Source: Pseudogracilibacillus sp.
GTDB lineage: Bacteria > Bacillota > Bacilli > Bacillales > Amphibacillaceae
Direction of reading: 5' to 3'
DNA length: 64,000 bases
Assembly (NCBI GenBank): GCA_026169815.1
Contig: JAPFDT010000033.1
Location: 42,575-106,574, forward strand
Shown piece after piece: positions 1 to 8,314 of the stretch. The notes beneath the pieces are model-generated. The model saw only the letters and a list, made by a program, of their open reading frames with translations. It made no database searches and was not told where the DNA came from. The position numbers were made by a program, and so were the translations under genes. The number at the start of each line of letters is the position of its first letter. Position 1 is the stretch's first letter.

Positions 1-882
1 ATCTTCGTTATCCCATCCTAGTGCAGCACCCTCAACAGCTTGTAAGGCATGTACTTGATATGAACGTAATAACATATGCTTCCTATTTTCCTCTTCTTTT
101 GCTTCATCAATGACTAAATAATCACCAACCATTTGATGTGCCATCGGAATCATTAAGAACTGTCCAACAACATCTTCCCATTTGTTAACAGGTTCATTTT
201 GTTTATTTGCCCAATGAAATGCAAAACTAAGATTAAAAGCATTATGTGATTTCGGTGTCGCAAAATAACGTGTCGCCACTTCTGACGTCATGACCATCAT
301 TTGTGAAAATGCCATAAAGTTATTAACATATTCACCATCGGAATAATATCGTTTAAATTGGTTAAATGCTTCTTCTAATGATTTATCCGTCCGTTTTTGT
401 TCAATGTTAATAAGTGGTAAGCCATTAATGAGCAGTACAATATCAAAACGATTTCCGTTCGCAGATTCTACTTCTCTGGCGATCTTGTAACTTGAATCTC
501 CACCACGCACTTGTGCCTTTTTAAAAATTGTCAGTGTAATTTGTTCACGTGTCACATCTGGATGGGTATCTCGATAAATACCATCAATTTTACCAGTCGA
601 TTGTTCCATCGCTAGAATTTTAGCCGCTTCATAACTATTATCAATTTGAGACACCTTTGCCATCACTTGGGCAAATTCCCCATCCGTTAATGCAACGCCT
701 TCTAATACATCTGAATTCATACGGTTTAGTTCACCGCGCCAATGACTCACTAAATCTTGAACCGTTACCTTTTGTTTGTTGCCATCCAGAAAATCCGGTG
801 CATTCCACTTGTATTGTTGTAATTTTTTAACGAACTTTTCTTGAAAATTTTTCTCTGCCGCATTTTTACGTCCATTACTCAA
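1..882 (-). CDS. hsdR: Type I restriction enzyme R subunit HsdR, N-terminal 294 residues (runs off the left edge)
   Basis: This is the restriction (motor and nuclease) subunit of a type I restriction-modification system, partial because the window ends. I read it from a TTG at 882-880 preceded by GGAGG at 894-890, seven bases away; no ATG in this frame is better placed. The visible part holds the N-terminal nuclease domain: an Asp in FDIVLLINGLP (about residue 147) followed by the Glu-x-Lys of INIEQKR (about 161-163) gives the PD-(D/E)xK core. The last visible residues (MLLRSYQVHALQAVEG) look like the start of the helicase motor. It starts 16 bases after hsdS, so it is the last gene of hsdM-hsdS-hsdR. 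The frame stays open to base 1, so whether the helicase part is intact cannot be seen. Confidence 0.88.
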   Translation of the reverse strand, partial: MSNGRKNAAEKNFQEKFVKKLQQYKWNAPDFLDGNKQKVTVQDLVSHWRGELNRMNSDVLEGVALTDGEFAQVMAKVSQIDNSYEAAKILAMEQSTGKIDGIYRDTHPDVTREQITLTIFKKAQVRGGDSSYKIAREVESANGNRFDIVLLINGLPLINIEQKRTDKSLEEAFNQFKRYYSDGEYVNNFMAFSQMMVMTSEVATRYFATPKSHNAFNLSFAFHWANKQNEPVNKWEDVVGQFLMIPMAHQMVGDYLVIDEAKEEENRKHMLLRSYQVHALQAVEGAALGWDNED

Positions 883-897
883 ACATTAGCCTCCTTC

Positions 898-2181
898 CTA
901 GACAAACATTTCTTCTAAATACGCCTCTTTCATTTTCTTTAACTTCTCTAACTTAAATTCTTCTGTTGCAATTTGATCGTCTAGGTTTTTGAAGAATTGG
1001 CCGATCTTTTGTTGTTCTTTAATATTCTTAGGAATTGTGACTTTCAATTCCTCTAATGTTTTTTGACTTACTCCTTGAGCGGTCCCACCACTCGATAATG
1101 ATAGTAACCTTTTATACACTTTACTACTTCTTAATAATACAGATAAAAAGTCATCAGTTAAATTTCCTCTATTGGTAACAAATGCTATTGTACGTTGACT
1201 TAATATATACCCTCTATTGTCTGGCACCTGTGCGACATTTCCCATTGGAGCCTCTGTAGTAAATAATACTTGACCCTTTCTTAATTCTTTTCCGCTCATC
1301 CACCTATTATATAATTCTTGATTTCCATAATGTGCGTCAATTGTAAAATCGATATGTCCATTTTTTACATTTAATGCTGATAATGCTAAATATCCATCTT
1401 CACTCCAATCTGAACCCAGTTTTTTAGGAGTTCTACCACGAAAATCAATAATCGATTCAATTTGATTCAAAAACTTACATTCATACCATGTCTCTTCAAA
1501 TCCTTTAAACCTTCTTTTTGGTACGGTTTTACCTTCTTGTGGGAACATTTCGGTTAAATAAGCAGATTTTAATGCTTTTACTTTTGCTATCTTGCGTTCT
1601 TGATTTGCAATTCGCTCATCTAAAATTTTGAAAAACTCACCGATTTTTTGTTGTTCTTTTTTACAAGGGATAGATATAACGCACTCTAATATCTTTTCTG
1701 GGGAAGAATGCTTCACTGTCGTTCCCGATGCAGTCATAATTATTTGTTGATGATACAACTTTGTACATAGTGATTGAAAAAGAAAATCCTTATTTCCATT
1801 ATAATTGACTAGTTTTCCTAAACGTTGATTATGAAGGTATACATTACCATCATTAGGTACTACAGCTGGATATCCGAGAGTTTGTGCTGATGGTGTTAAA
1901 TCAGTCATTGTCACAAACATATCACCTGGTTTCAGAAAAAAATTTTGTGGGATTTTTGCAGATTTATTATAATTATGACCTTTTCCAACTTGAAACCCAC
2001 CGCCAATTTCAACGTTACCTGGTGTAAGTACAACCTTACCAGTTTCTTTATCTTGAAAGTATTTACTTTGAAAGGAATATCCATTGTTGAGCTCAAGCAC
2101 TTCCCCTAACTTCCTACTTCTCCAACTTTCTCCAAACCCTTCAAACCTTCTCTTCGGCACTAACCTTTGCTCTTCCATCAC
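898..2181 (-). CDS. hsdS: Type I restriction-modification specificity subunit HsdS
   Basis: HsdS sets which DNA sequence the type I complex recognises. The 427-residue protein has the usual two target-recognition domains (about 1-175 and 225-385). Each is followed by a conserved coiled-coil spacer containing EQQKIG-(E/Q)-FFK (about 178 and 388), and each half is introduced by VPKRRF-(E/K)-GF. The two recognition domains differ from each other, implying a bipartite asymmetric target. The start is GTG at 2181 or, equally likely, ATG at 2178. The ATG forms a TGATG overlap with the hsdM stop, indicating translational coupling. The gene is full length with no visible frameshift. Confidence 0.93.
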   Translation of the reverse strand: MMEEQRLVPKRRFEGFGESWRSRKLGEVLELNNGYSFQSKYFQDKETGKVVLTPGNVEIGGGFQVGKGHNYNKSAKIPQNFFLKPGDMFVTMTDLTPSAQTLGYPAVVPNDGNVYLHNQRLGKLVNYNGNKDFLFQSLCTKLYHQQIIMTASGTTVKHSSPEKILECVISIPCKKEQQKIGEFFKILDERIANQERKIAKVKALKSAYLTEMFPQEGKTVPKRRFKGFEETWYECKFLNQIESIIDFRGRTPKKLGSDWSEDGYLALSALNVKNGHIDFTIDAHYGNQELYNRWMSGKELRKGQVLFTTEAPMGNVAQVPDNRGYILSQRTIAFVTNRGNLTDDFLSVLLRSSKVYKRLLSLSSGGTAQGVSQKTLEELKVTIPKNIKEQQKIGQFFKNLDDQIATEEFKLEKLKKMKEAYLEEMFV

Positions 2182-4739
2182 TCTGTCACCACCAGTTCGG
2201 CTAACATTGCTTCAAATTGTGCTTCTAGTGATTTACTTTCTCCATCAATCGTTTCTAATGTGTCGGCATATCTTTCTTTTAATGCTTTCAATGTGTCTAG
2301 TTCATCTTTAAGAGGAATTTCTATCAGTCTTGTCATATTCCCTATTAAATGATCAAACCACTTCTTGTACATAAGTTGGTCGATTTCTTCATTCGTTAAA
2401 TTTTCGATTCTGTCTTCTACTAGTTCTGTTAATACTTTCTCTTTTTCCCTAATCGCTCTATTTAACTTTGATTTTTCATCTAACTGTTTGCGTACTTTTT
2501 CTAATAAAATATATTCTTCGGTATCTTTTTCTACTTTCTTTATTTCTGCTCGTACTGCAGAAATCGTAAAGTCATCTTCTCGCGCGTTTAATGCATCTCC
2601 TAGTGCTTCAGCTTCTTCACTTTCTTCTACTTTTGCCGCTTCGACTAGTTCATTGATTTCCTCATTAATAGCTGCTAATGTTTCTTTTTTCGCATCGACA
2701 TCGTTTATTTCTTCGGTATATAATTGTTTTAAAATGAGTTCATTTGAAACAATTGCTCCTACCCAACCATCTTGTTCCGTACGTTTCGTCTTTCCTGAAC
2801 CTTTTGTTACCATATTTGGTTCACGAGTTTTACCGACTTTGTAAAAGTCACTAATTGCTATTTTTTCTGTATCCTCTGTTAACATGTTTTCCCATAATTC
2901 AGCAATAATTTGATAGCCTGCATAGGTACTTACGTGATTAAATTGTTTTAAGGTCTCTTTTATTTCTGTTAACATAGCTTCTTTTAACGGGCCAATTTCA
3001 TTTACATCTGCGACTGTTTTTAATTTCTCCCAATAGGTGTCGATATACGTTTGAATCATTTCTGTTAAAGCATTCGTTTGTCTTATAACATTTTCATGGG
3101 CAATCACTTTTTCAGTTAATGCTTCCACTGATTTCGTTAATTCCACATAACCTGGACGTACTTCTGTCAATGCGTCATATAAGGCATCTTTTGTCATATC
3201 GTGTAAAACAGTTAATTTTTCGATTTGACCTAATGGGATACCGCCATATAAATGTGCATCAACATCATGGGCAATTTCTTCATCAATCGTTTCAATATAA
3301 CGTGGAATATTTAAATTGTATTCATTTTCTTCTATTTCCTTTTGACTTGCATTATGACTATACCCCGCTACGCTTGTACGGGTAATATATGTATCGACAA
3401 TTTTTGCAATATCCTTTTCTTGGAGTACGTTTTGTTTTCCTTCTTTAACAAAGGCTTTTGACGCATCGATCATTAATACAGGATCCGTTAAGGCACGACT
3501 CTTTTTCAAAATCATTACCGTTACTGGAATACCTGTATTCGTAAATAGTTTATCTGGCAGACCAATGATAGCATCGATATAATTTTTTTCTAATAATCGT
3601 TTACGAATTTCTCCTTCTGCGCCCCCACGGAATAAAACACCATGTGGGAGAACAATCGCCATTGTCCCTACTTGACCTAAGTGGAATAACCCATGTAATA
3701 GAAAGGCATAATCCCCTTTTGAATCTGGTGGCAGTACACCCGCTACTTCAAAACGTGGATCCGTTACTTTTAAGTCTTCTTGGTTCCATCCTTTTAAAGA
3801 ATATGGTGGGTTCATTACAACAGCATCAAATTGAACTCCTTCATTTGGTCGTTCTGGATCTTCCGGCCAATCTTGTCCTAGTGTGTCTCCATTTTTCATA
3901 GTCATTTTCTCTGGTCTTACACCATGTAGTAATAAGTTCATGCGAGTTAAGTTATAAGTAGCTGTATTCTTTTCCTGTCCGTAATAATGGAGGTCTTTAC
4001 GATTTGCTTCTGTTAAATGTTTACTTACGGTTAATAGCAAGGAACCTGAACCAACTGTCGGGTCATATATCGAGTTTACTTCTGTTGTTTTTGCAACAAT
4101 TTGTGCCATTACTTCACTCACTTGACGTGGTGTGTAGAACTCTCCAGCCTTCTTACCTGACTCCATGGCAAATTGACCGATTAAATATTCGTATGCATCT
4201 CCTAAGACGTCTCCCTTTTGAAGTGCAACCATATTTAAATCAGCAAATAATAAAATTAATTCACGAACATTTTTACTTCTTGCATTTAAATTACTACCTA
4301 GTGCTGTATCTGTTAAGTCAATTGTCGAACTGGCAAACAGTCCTTTAAAATCGTCAATATCTCCGGTCGTTGCAACTGTACGCTCAAAACTTTGTAAACT
4401 TTCCGTTACTTTCTCCAGTTCAAATGTACCTTCACGAATATCTTTTAACCATGTTTGGTATAAATATTGCGGTAAAACATAATATCCTAGGACATTTTGA
4501 ATCATCTGAATGAGATTCTCTCCGTAACTTTCATAAGCCGTTTCATACGCTTCGACAATTTCTTGTTCTGTTCCTGTTGCGCCACTCGTTGTGACAAATG
4601 TTTCGAGGGTTTTATCACTTAAGAATTTATAGAACATTAACCCTAACATATAATCTTTATAACGGCTGGCATCCATGGATCCACGAAGGTCATTGGCACC
4701 ATCCCATAATCTTCTCTTAATATCATCTGATGTAATCAT
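2178..4739 (-). CDS. hsdM: Type I restriction-modification DNA methyltransferase subunit HsdM, long form
   Basis: HsdM is the adenine-N6 methyltransferase of the type I complex and uses S-adenosylmethionine. I start it at ATG 4739-4737, where GGAGG sits seven bases upstream; a longer upstream reading lacks a ribosome site. In order: the N-terminal HsdM helical domain (about 1-150), GEFYTPRQV (about 199), the SAM-binding motif DPTVGSGSLLL (about 226-236) and the catalytic NPPY (310-313). At 853 residues it is much longer than typical HsdM (about 500). The extra C-terminal ~340 residues are rich in Glu, Lys and Leu and look largely coiled coil. It is the first gene of the operon and overlaps hsdS. 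A catalytic role is secure; the role of the extension is unknown. Confidence 0.93.
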   Translation of the reverse strand: MITSDDIKRRLWDGANDLRGSMDASRYKDYMLGLMFYKFLSDKTLETFVTTSGATGTEQEIVEAYETAYESYGENLIQMIQNVLGYYVLPQYLYQTWLKDIREGTFELEKVTESLQSFERTVATTGDIDDFKGLFASSTIDLTDTALGSNLNARSKNVRELILLFADLNMVALQKGDVLGDAYEYLIGQFAMESGKKAGEFYTPRQVSEVMAQIVAKTTEVNSIYDPTVGSGSLLLTVSKHLTEANRKDLHYYGQEKNTATYNLTRMNLLLHGVRPEKMTMKNGDTLGQDWPEDPERPNEGVQFDAVVMNPPYSLKGWNQEDLKVTDPRFEVAGVLPPDSKGDYAFLLHGLFHLGQVGTMAIVLPHGVLFRGGAEGEIRKRLLEKNYIDAIIGLPDKLFTNTGIPVTVMILKKSRALTDPVLMIDASKAFVKEGKQNVLQEKDIAKIVDTYITRTSVAGYSHNASQKEIEENEYNLNIPRYIETIDEEIAHDVDAHLYGGIPLGQIEKLTVLHDMTKDALYDALTEVRPGYVELTKSVEALTEKVIAHENVIRQTNALTEMIQTYIDTYWEKLKTVADVNEIGPLKEAMLTEIKETLKQFNHVSTYAGYQIIAELWENMLTEDTEKIAISDFYKVGKTREPNMVTKGSGKTKRTEQDGWVGAIVSNELILKQLYTEEINDVDAKKETLAAINEEINELVEAAKVEESEEAEALGDALNAREDDFTISAVRAEIKKVEKDTEEYILLEKVRKQLDEKSKLNRAIREKEKVLTELVEDRIENLTNEEIDQLMYKKWFDHLIGNMTRLIEIPLKDELDTLKALKERYADTLETIDGESKSLEAQFEAMLAELVVTE

Positions 4740-4823
4740 TTTATTTCCTCCTGATTTTATGTAGAACATTCCGACGATCTGTTTCTATTTTTGATTAAAC
4801 TTTTGCATGTGTGATTCCTTTTC

Positions 4824-4832
4824 ATTATAACA
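4824..4832 (-). promoter_or_regulatory. Extended -10 promoter element of the hsd operon
   Basis: On the minus strand TGTTATAAT reads as an extended -10 (TG, one base, TATAAT) about 85 bases before the hsdM start. No good -35 is present at the right distance, as is common for extended -10 promoters. Its position is inferred, not mapped. Confidence 0.5.
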
Positions 4833-4857
4833 TAGAAGAAATGTAGCAGGATTGCGG

Positions 4858-4897
4858 AAAACACAAAAACCCTCTCTCAGCGAAGTTAGGGAGAGGG
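4858..4897 (-). terminator. Rho-independent terminator upstream of the hsd operon
   Basis: Read on the minus strand, an ACCCTCTC/GAGAGGGT stem (arms 4890-4897 and 4868-4875) is followed by a run of T. It ends transcription from the small reading frame and the membrane protein gene to the right and isolates the hsd promoter. The sequence closely resembles two other terminators in the window (6368-6408 and 10991-11026). Confidence 0.7.
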
Positions 4898-4928
4898 TGG
4901 GAAATGTTCTTTATCATACTCATACATT

Positions 4929-5033
4929 TTATTTACTTAATTTATGGAGTGCTTCATCATTTTTATTACTTGCTTTTTCTACTAAAGACAGAATGAGATC
5001 CTTACGTATTTCCTTAGAATTTTTCTTTTTCAC
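4929..5033 (-). CDS. Possible small basic protein, 34 residues
   Basis: A GTG-started frame (5033-5031) with AAGGAAG about ten bases upstream encodes 34 residues rich in Lys, Glu and Leu (beginning MKKKNSKEIRKDLIL, ending HKLSK). It lies between the membrane protein gene and a terminator, 35 bases after the former, so it could be the last gene of that transcript. I do not recognise a family, there is no transmembrane stretch, and its coding status rests only on start site and composition. Confidence 0.35.
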   Translation of the reverse strand: MKKKNSKEIRKDLILSLVEKASNKNDEALHKLSK

Positions 5034-5068
5034 GACGATTCACTTCCTTTACTCATATTTACAAAACA

Positions 5069-6007
5069 CTATTTCTTCCTCTTAAAAGGCATCCCCCAAG
5101 TTCCGATGAATTTTTTAATAATATAAATAAGCAGACCAGCGTTGAGCAATAAAGGGAAATTAGAAAATCTAAATAGAGTACTAATCACTTCCCCAACTGA
5201 TTGTCTATCAATAAAAGTTTCATAAGGGAACTTCTTGCGATAAGAAATTGAAATGTTAGAAGCATTGGCATATTTATAATATGTGTAACTCGAAACATCC
5301 TTTTTTGTTAAATATGATTCATTGTTTTCGTCCTTAAATGTATAAGTTAAAGTATAAGTATTACTTAGTACCCTATACCTTCTCGATTTCACAACTTCAC
5401 TATCTTGTATGTCCGCTATGACACTCTCTTTTCCTACAGGCATTACTTTAATAACGACATTTTTCGTCATAAAGATATAAGGAATACTTAGTGCAATAAT
5501 TAGTACGAGAAAAGATCCTTTTTTCCAACGCTCTCTCGTCTGTTCGTTCTTTTGAAACAGGGCAAGAAATGAGGTAATTATACTTTCTCGTATGTTTTCT
5601 AGTTTCTGAAACAGTTTCGTCTTGCGAAAAATTTCTAATGCAAAAAAGTAAGCTAGACTTATAAAAAGGATGAACAATAAGCTTGTGATAAAAGTAATCG
5701 ACCAAAAATCCTTCCAAGATAGAGCTTGAAAGAATGGTTGGTAAGAATCGCCTTGCTCCAATGTGTTAAATTTTCGCTTAAATACACTGTGCGTCTCACC
5801 ATTTGAAAGCTTCACAAGATATTGCTTCGAAAAATAAAGCCCTTTATGCATAAGCTTTTCCTCTACTTTTTGTGCTTCGCTTTTTTCAAATATTCCAGAT
5901 GTTTCTGTGATAAATATATATACCATTGTCATGGCGAGCACTGTAAATCCCACTACAGCAAGCCATCTTAAAATATATAAAAGGAATTTTTTTATTGCAT
6001 CCCACAT
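5069..6007 (-). CDS. Unrecognised four-helix membrane protein, possibly DUF3592-like
   Basis: A 312-residue integral membrane protein that I cannot name. Hydrophobic helices lie at about 8-33, 98-125, 165-190 and 282-303. Between the third and fourth helices is an extracytoplasmic-type beta-rich segment (about 195-275) with alternating Tyr, Thr and Val and the string SISYRKKFPYETF. That arrangement resembles DUF3592 proteins, where a cell-surface beta domain is held by flanking helices; this is inference from pattern only. The start ATG 6007 has GAAGGTG a few bases upstream. No neighbour suggests a function. Confidence 0.7.
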   Translation of the reverse strand: MWDAIKKFLLYILRWLAVVGFTVLAMTMVYIFITETSGIFEKSEAQKVEEKLMHKGLYFSKQYLVKLSNGETHSVFKRKFNTLEQGDSYQPFFQALSWKDFWSITFITSLLFILFISLAYFFALEIFRKTKLFQKLENIRESIITSFLALFQKNEQTRERWKKGSFLVLIIALSIPYIFMTKNVVIKVMPVGKESVIADIQDSEVVKSRRYRVLSNTYTLTYTFKDENNESYLTKKDVSSYTYYKYANASNISISYRKKFPYETFIDRQSVGEVISTLFRFSNFPLLLNAGLLIYIIKKFIGTWGMPFKRKK

Positions 6008-6051
6008 ATAGGCACCTTCTCGAGTTTTTTTGTAACGAATTATTATACATC

Positions 6052-6081
6052 AGTATAATTAGAAATAAGCGAGGAAATCAA
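6052..6081 (-). promoter_or_regulatory. Probable sigma-A promoter of the membrane protein gene
   Basis: Minus-strand TTGATT (6081-6076), an 18-base spacer and TATACT (6057-6052), about 45 bases before the start codon. The match to consensus is moderate. Confidence 0.4.
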
Positions 6082-6114
6082 ACGAATTTTTAATCATAGC
6101 GATATTTTCTATAT

Positions 6115-6292
6115 TCACGGTTTTCGTTTATATGTGATTTGATTGCCTTCTATCACAATGGTATATTTAGTTTTCTATTAAATAACCATCCTTATCATGA
6201 ACAAAATCATTTACCACTGCAACATTTCTGTTCAAATCTCTAGCATATAATTCGTCCAACGCATGAAATTTTCCCGAAATTTCTAACTTCAT
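6115..6292 (-). pseudogene. Broken small reading frame (single frameshift)
   Basis: From ATG 6292 a 41-codon frame (MKLEISGKFHALDELYARD at its start, DGYLIEN at its end) stops at TAA 6169-6167. Immediately after, in another frame, the sequence continues as 17 sensible codons, KYTIVIEGNQITYKRKP, ending at TGA 6117-6115. One extra base near 6169 would explain the break; joined, they give about 60 residues. No good ribosome site is visible before the ATG. I do not recognise the family. Confidence 0.35.
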
Positions 6293-6367
6293 ATTATCAT
6301 AACACTAAAAACATTAATAAAAGTTTATTTTGTCTATCTATAACTATACATAAAGTTTTTATTAAAA

Positions 6368-6408
6368 CACAAAAACCCTCTCCCACAAATATGAGAAAGG
6401 GTTTTAAA
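6368..6408 (-). terminator. Rho-independent terminator of the yceI-like gene
   Basis: Minus-strand AAAACCC stem with GAGAGGGTTTTTG after it, 20 bases beyond the yceI-family stop. Both flanks carry A/T runs, so it could act in both directions. It belongs to the same sequence family as the terminators at 4858-4897 and 10991-11026. Confidence 0.75.
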
Positions 6409-6427
6409 AAACAATATAAAATTAAGC

Positions 6428-6958
6428 TTATTTACGTAACTGGATTTCGAGATTGATTTTAACATCGTCACTTACTACAACGCCGCCTGTTTCAACTGCA
6501 GCGTTCCACGTTAAACCAAACTCTTTACGATTAATTTTCGTATTAGCTGTAAATCCTGCCGCTTCATCGCCGCTCATAGGATCTTTAGCAAGTCCTTCAA
6601 ATTCAACTTCAAAAGTTATCGGCTTAGTAGTTCCTCTAATTGTGAAGTCACCAGTCATATCATATTTATCTTTAGATGTCTGTTTGATTTCTGTTGCTGT
6701 AAACGTTAATTTAGGATGGTTTTCTACATCGAAAAAGTCATCCGAACGTAAATGGTCATCTCTACCTGACATACCTGTGTTAATTGAGTTTGCATCGATA
6801 GTGAAATCAATCGAAGCATCTGTTAAATCTTGTGGATCCAACTCAAAGTTTCCATCAAAATCTGTGAACTCTCCTTTTACAGTTGAAATCATCATATGTC
6901 TTACTGAAAATCCTACCTCACTGTGTACTGTATCTACGTTCCATTTTGCTTTTGTCAT
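6428..6958 (-). CDS. YceI-family lipocalin-like protein
   Basis: A 176-residue member of the YceI family, small beta-barrels that bind isoprenoid-type lipids. The whole protein is the domain: it opens with WNVDTVHSEVGFSVRHMMIST, typical of the family, and contains the conserved HLRSDDFFDVENHP and the KINRKEFG-T motif near the end. I place the start at ATG 6958, with GGAGGAG nine bases upstream, rather than at an upstream ATG. There is no signal peptide, so this copy should be cytoplasmic, as in other Bacillales. It lies downstream of the mhq-type operon. Its substrate is unknown. Confidence 0.9.
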   Translation of the reverse strand: MTKAKWNVDTVHSEVGFSVRHMMISTVKGEFTDFDGNFELDPQDLTDASIDFTIDANSINTGMSGRDDHLRSDDFFDVENHPKLTFTATEIKQTSKDKYDMTGDFTIRGTTKPITFEVEFEGLAKDPMSGDEAAGFTANTKINRKEFGLTWNAAVETGGVVVSDDVKINLEIQLRK

Positions 6959-7074
6959 TATAAATCTCCTCCAATAATTATATATATAAAAACTTTTAAA
7001 AAAGTTGTTCCCTATATTCATATGGTTAATGTATACCCTTTTTGGTAACTATTAAACCTTTATTACCCAGAAGC

Positions 7075-7668
7075 TTAGTTATTCAACCAGTTTTTTGCTT
7101 CCATCGCAACTTCCTGTGTCAGACTATGCCCCATTACCCAAGCTGTTGTAACATCTGCGGCTCTATCGTTAAATATACTGATGACCCGTTCACTTTCTAC
7201 TTCTGGCACAACTGGATCACCTTTACCAAGCGATAAGAATACCTTCACATCGCTAAAATCATGTTTCTCTGCTACGTCTGCCGGGTACATAGGTGCGAAT
7301 AACGCTGCTTTTTTGAACGCATCTGGTTGTTGAAGCATCATTTTCATTGCGATATTCGAGCCGTTTGAAAATCCGACAAGGACAGCATCTTCTAGCTTGA
7401 AATCATACTCTTTTGATTTTTCCACAATAAAGTTAAATAGTTCCTTTCCGCGGAAATCAAAGTCTTCCCAGTCGTAATCTCCTTCGCCATGACGTTTGAA
7501 GAATCTGTTCATGCCATTTTCTTGCACATTTCCACGAATACCGAAAACATTGTACTCAGGATTTAGCAATTCAGCAAGTGAGATTAAGTCTGACTCTGTG
7601 CCGCCTGTACCGTGTAATAAAATAAATACCGGCGCACCTTTTTTCTTTTCTTGATAAATATACTTCAT
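7075..7668 (-). CDS. mhqD: Alpha/beta-hydrolase esterase, MhqD type
   Basis: A 197-residue serine hydrolase of the phospholipase/carboxylesterase family. The oxyanion motif HGTGG (19-23), nucleophile GFSNG (Ser101), acid Asp151 in GKGDPVVP and His181 in MGHSLT form a complete catalytic triad. No signal peptide is present, so it is cytoplasmic. It is the last gene of a four-gene run with two ring-cleaving dioxygenases. This matches the MhqR-controlled hydroquinone and quinone detoxification genes of Bacillus and Staphylococcus, where MhqD is the accompanying esterase. The substrate is inferred from context. Confidence 0.85.
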   Translation of the reverse strand: MKYIYQEKKKGAPVFILLHGTGGTESDLISLAELLNPEYNVFGIRGNVQENGMNRFFKRHGEGDYDWEDFDFRGKELFNFIVEKSKEYDFKLEDAVLVGFSNGSNIAMKMMLQQPDAFKKAALFAPMYPADVAEKHDFSDVKVFLSLGKGDPVVPEVESERVISIFNDRAADVTTAWVMGHSLTQEVAMEAKNWLNN

Positions 7669-7689
7669 TTATTTACAACTCCTTTTTTA

Positions 7690-8310
7690 TTACTTAGGTC
7701 GTTCTACCGTAAACATGTTGCCTATTTCAGCATAATCATTTCCAGCAAGCCTGCTAACCGCGTCTAATTTATCCGGATCGATATAGCCATTATGATAAAT
7801 CGATTCATCGATATGATAATGTTTCACTTTCAATAATAATAGATCCGTTGTCGCGATATTGTCCGCATTGTAAATGATAACTGATTCATACAACTCTGTT
7901 TCGAATCTAACTTTCGTTTCCTTTACACCCGGAACGTTGACAGCTTTTGAGTCTACCGGTGTAAAACCAGATATATCTAGCTCACTTTCATCCCGTCCGA
8001 GAGAGGCCGAACTTTTATTCGTCGCCTCTACGTTCTCCATATCAACAACTTGGACGACCGCTTCTTTATTTTCTAAAACATTTCTTGCCGTATCCTTCGA
8101 CGCGCCAGCCTCACGCTGGACTGCGATGGAGAACATCGGTGGATTATACGTAACAATATTAAAATAACTAAACGGCGCTACGTTAACGACACCAGCATCA
8201 GACATCGTTGAAACTAATGCAATCGGTCTTGGTATAACCGAACCAATTAGAAACTTCTTCTTCTCTTTTTCCGTAAGTTCCTCTGGTGAAAAGTTCAATA
8301 TTTTATTCAT
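7690..8310 (-). CDS. Flavin reductase-like FMN-binding split-barrel protein
   Basis: A 206-residue protein of the flavin-reductase family (FMN-binding split barrel). Family signs are IGSVIPRPIALVSTMSDAGVVNVAPFSYFN (quoted here in two parts: IGSVIPRPIALVST and NVAPFSYFN) near residues 22-52 and SRLAGNDYAEIG near the C-terminus. The start ATG 8310 has GGAG ten bases upstream, and the preceding dioxygenase stop is only four bases before it, so the two are co-transcribed. The likely role is binding or reducing FMN, possibly supporting quinone reduction. The exact reaction cannot be read from the sequence. Confidence 0.87.
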   Translation of the reverse strand: MNKILNFSPEELTEKEKKKFLIGSVIPRPIALVSTMSDAGVVNVAPFSYFNIVTYNPPMFSIAVQREAGASKDTARNVLENKEAVVQVVDMENVEATNKSSASLGRDESELDISGFTPVDSKAVNVPGVKETKVRFETELYESVIIYNADNIATTDLLLLKVKHYHIDESIYHNGYIDPDKLDAVSRLAGNDYAEIGNMFTVERPK

Positions 8311-8314
8311 ACAC

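Noticed and set aside
2084..4348. Several plus-strand frames opposite hsdM and hsdS
   Set aside because: They are antisense shadows of strongly supported minus-strand genes and have low-complexity Leu/Ser composition.
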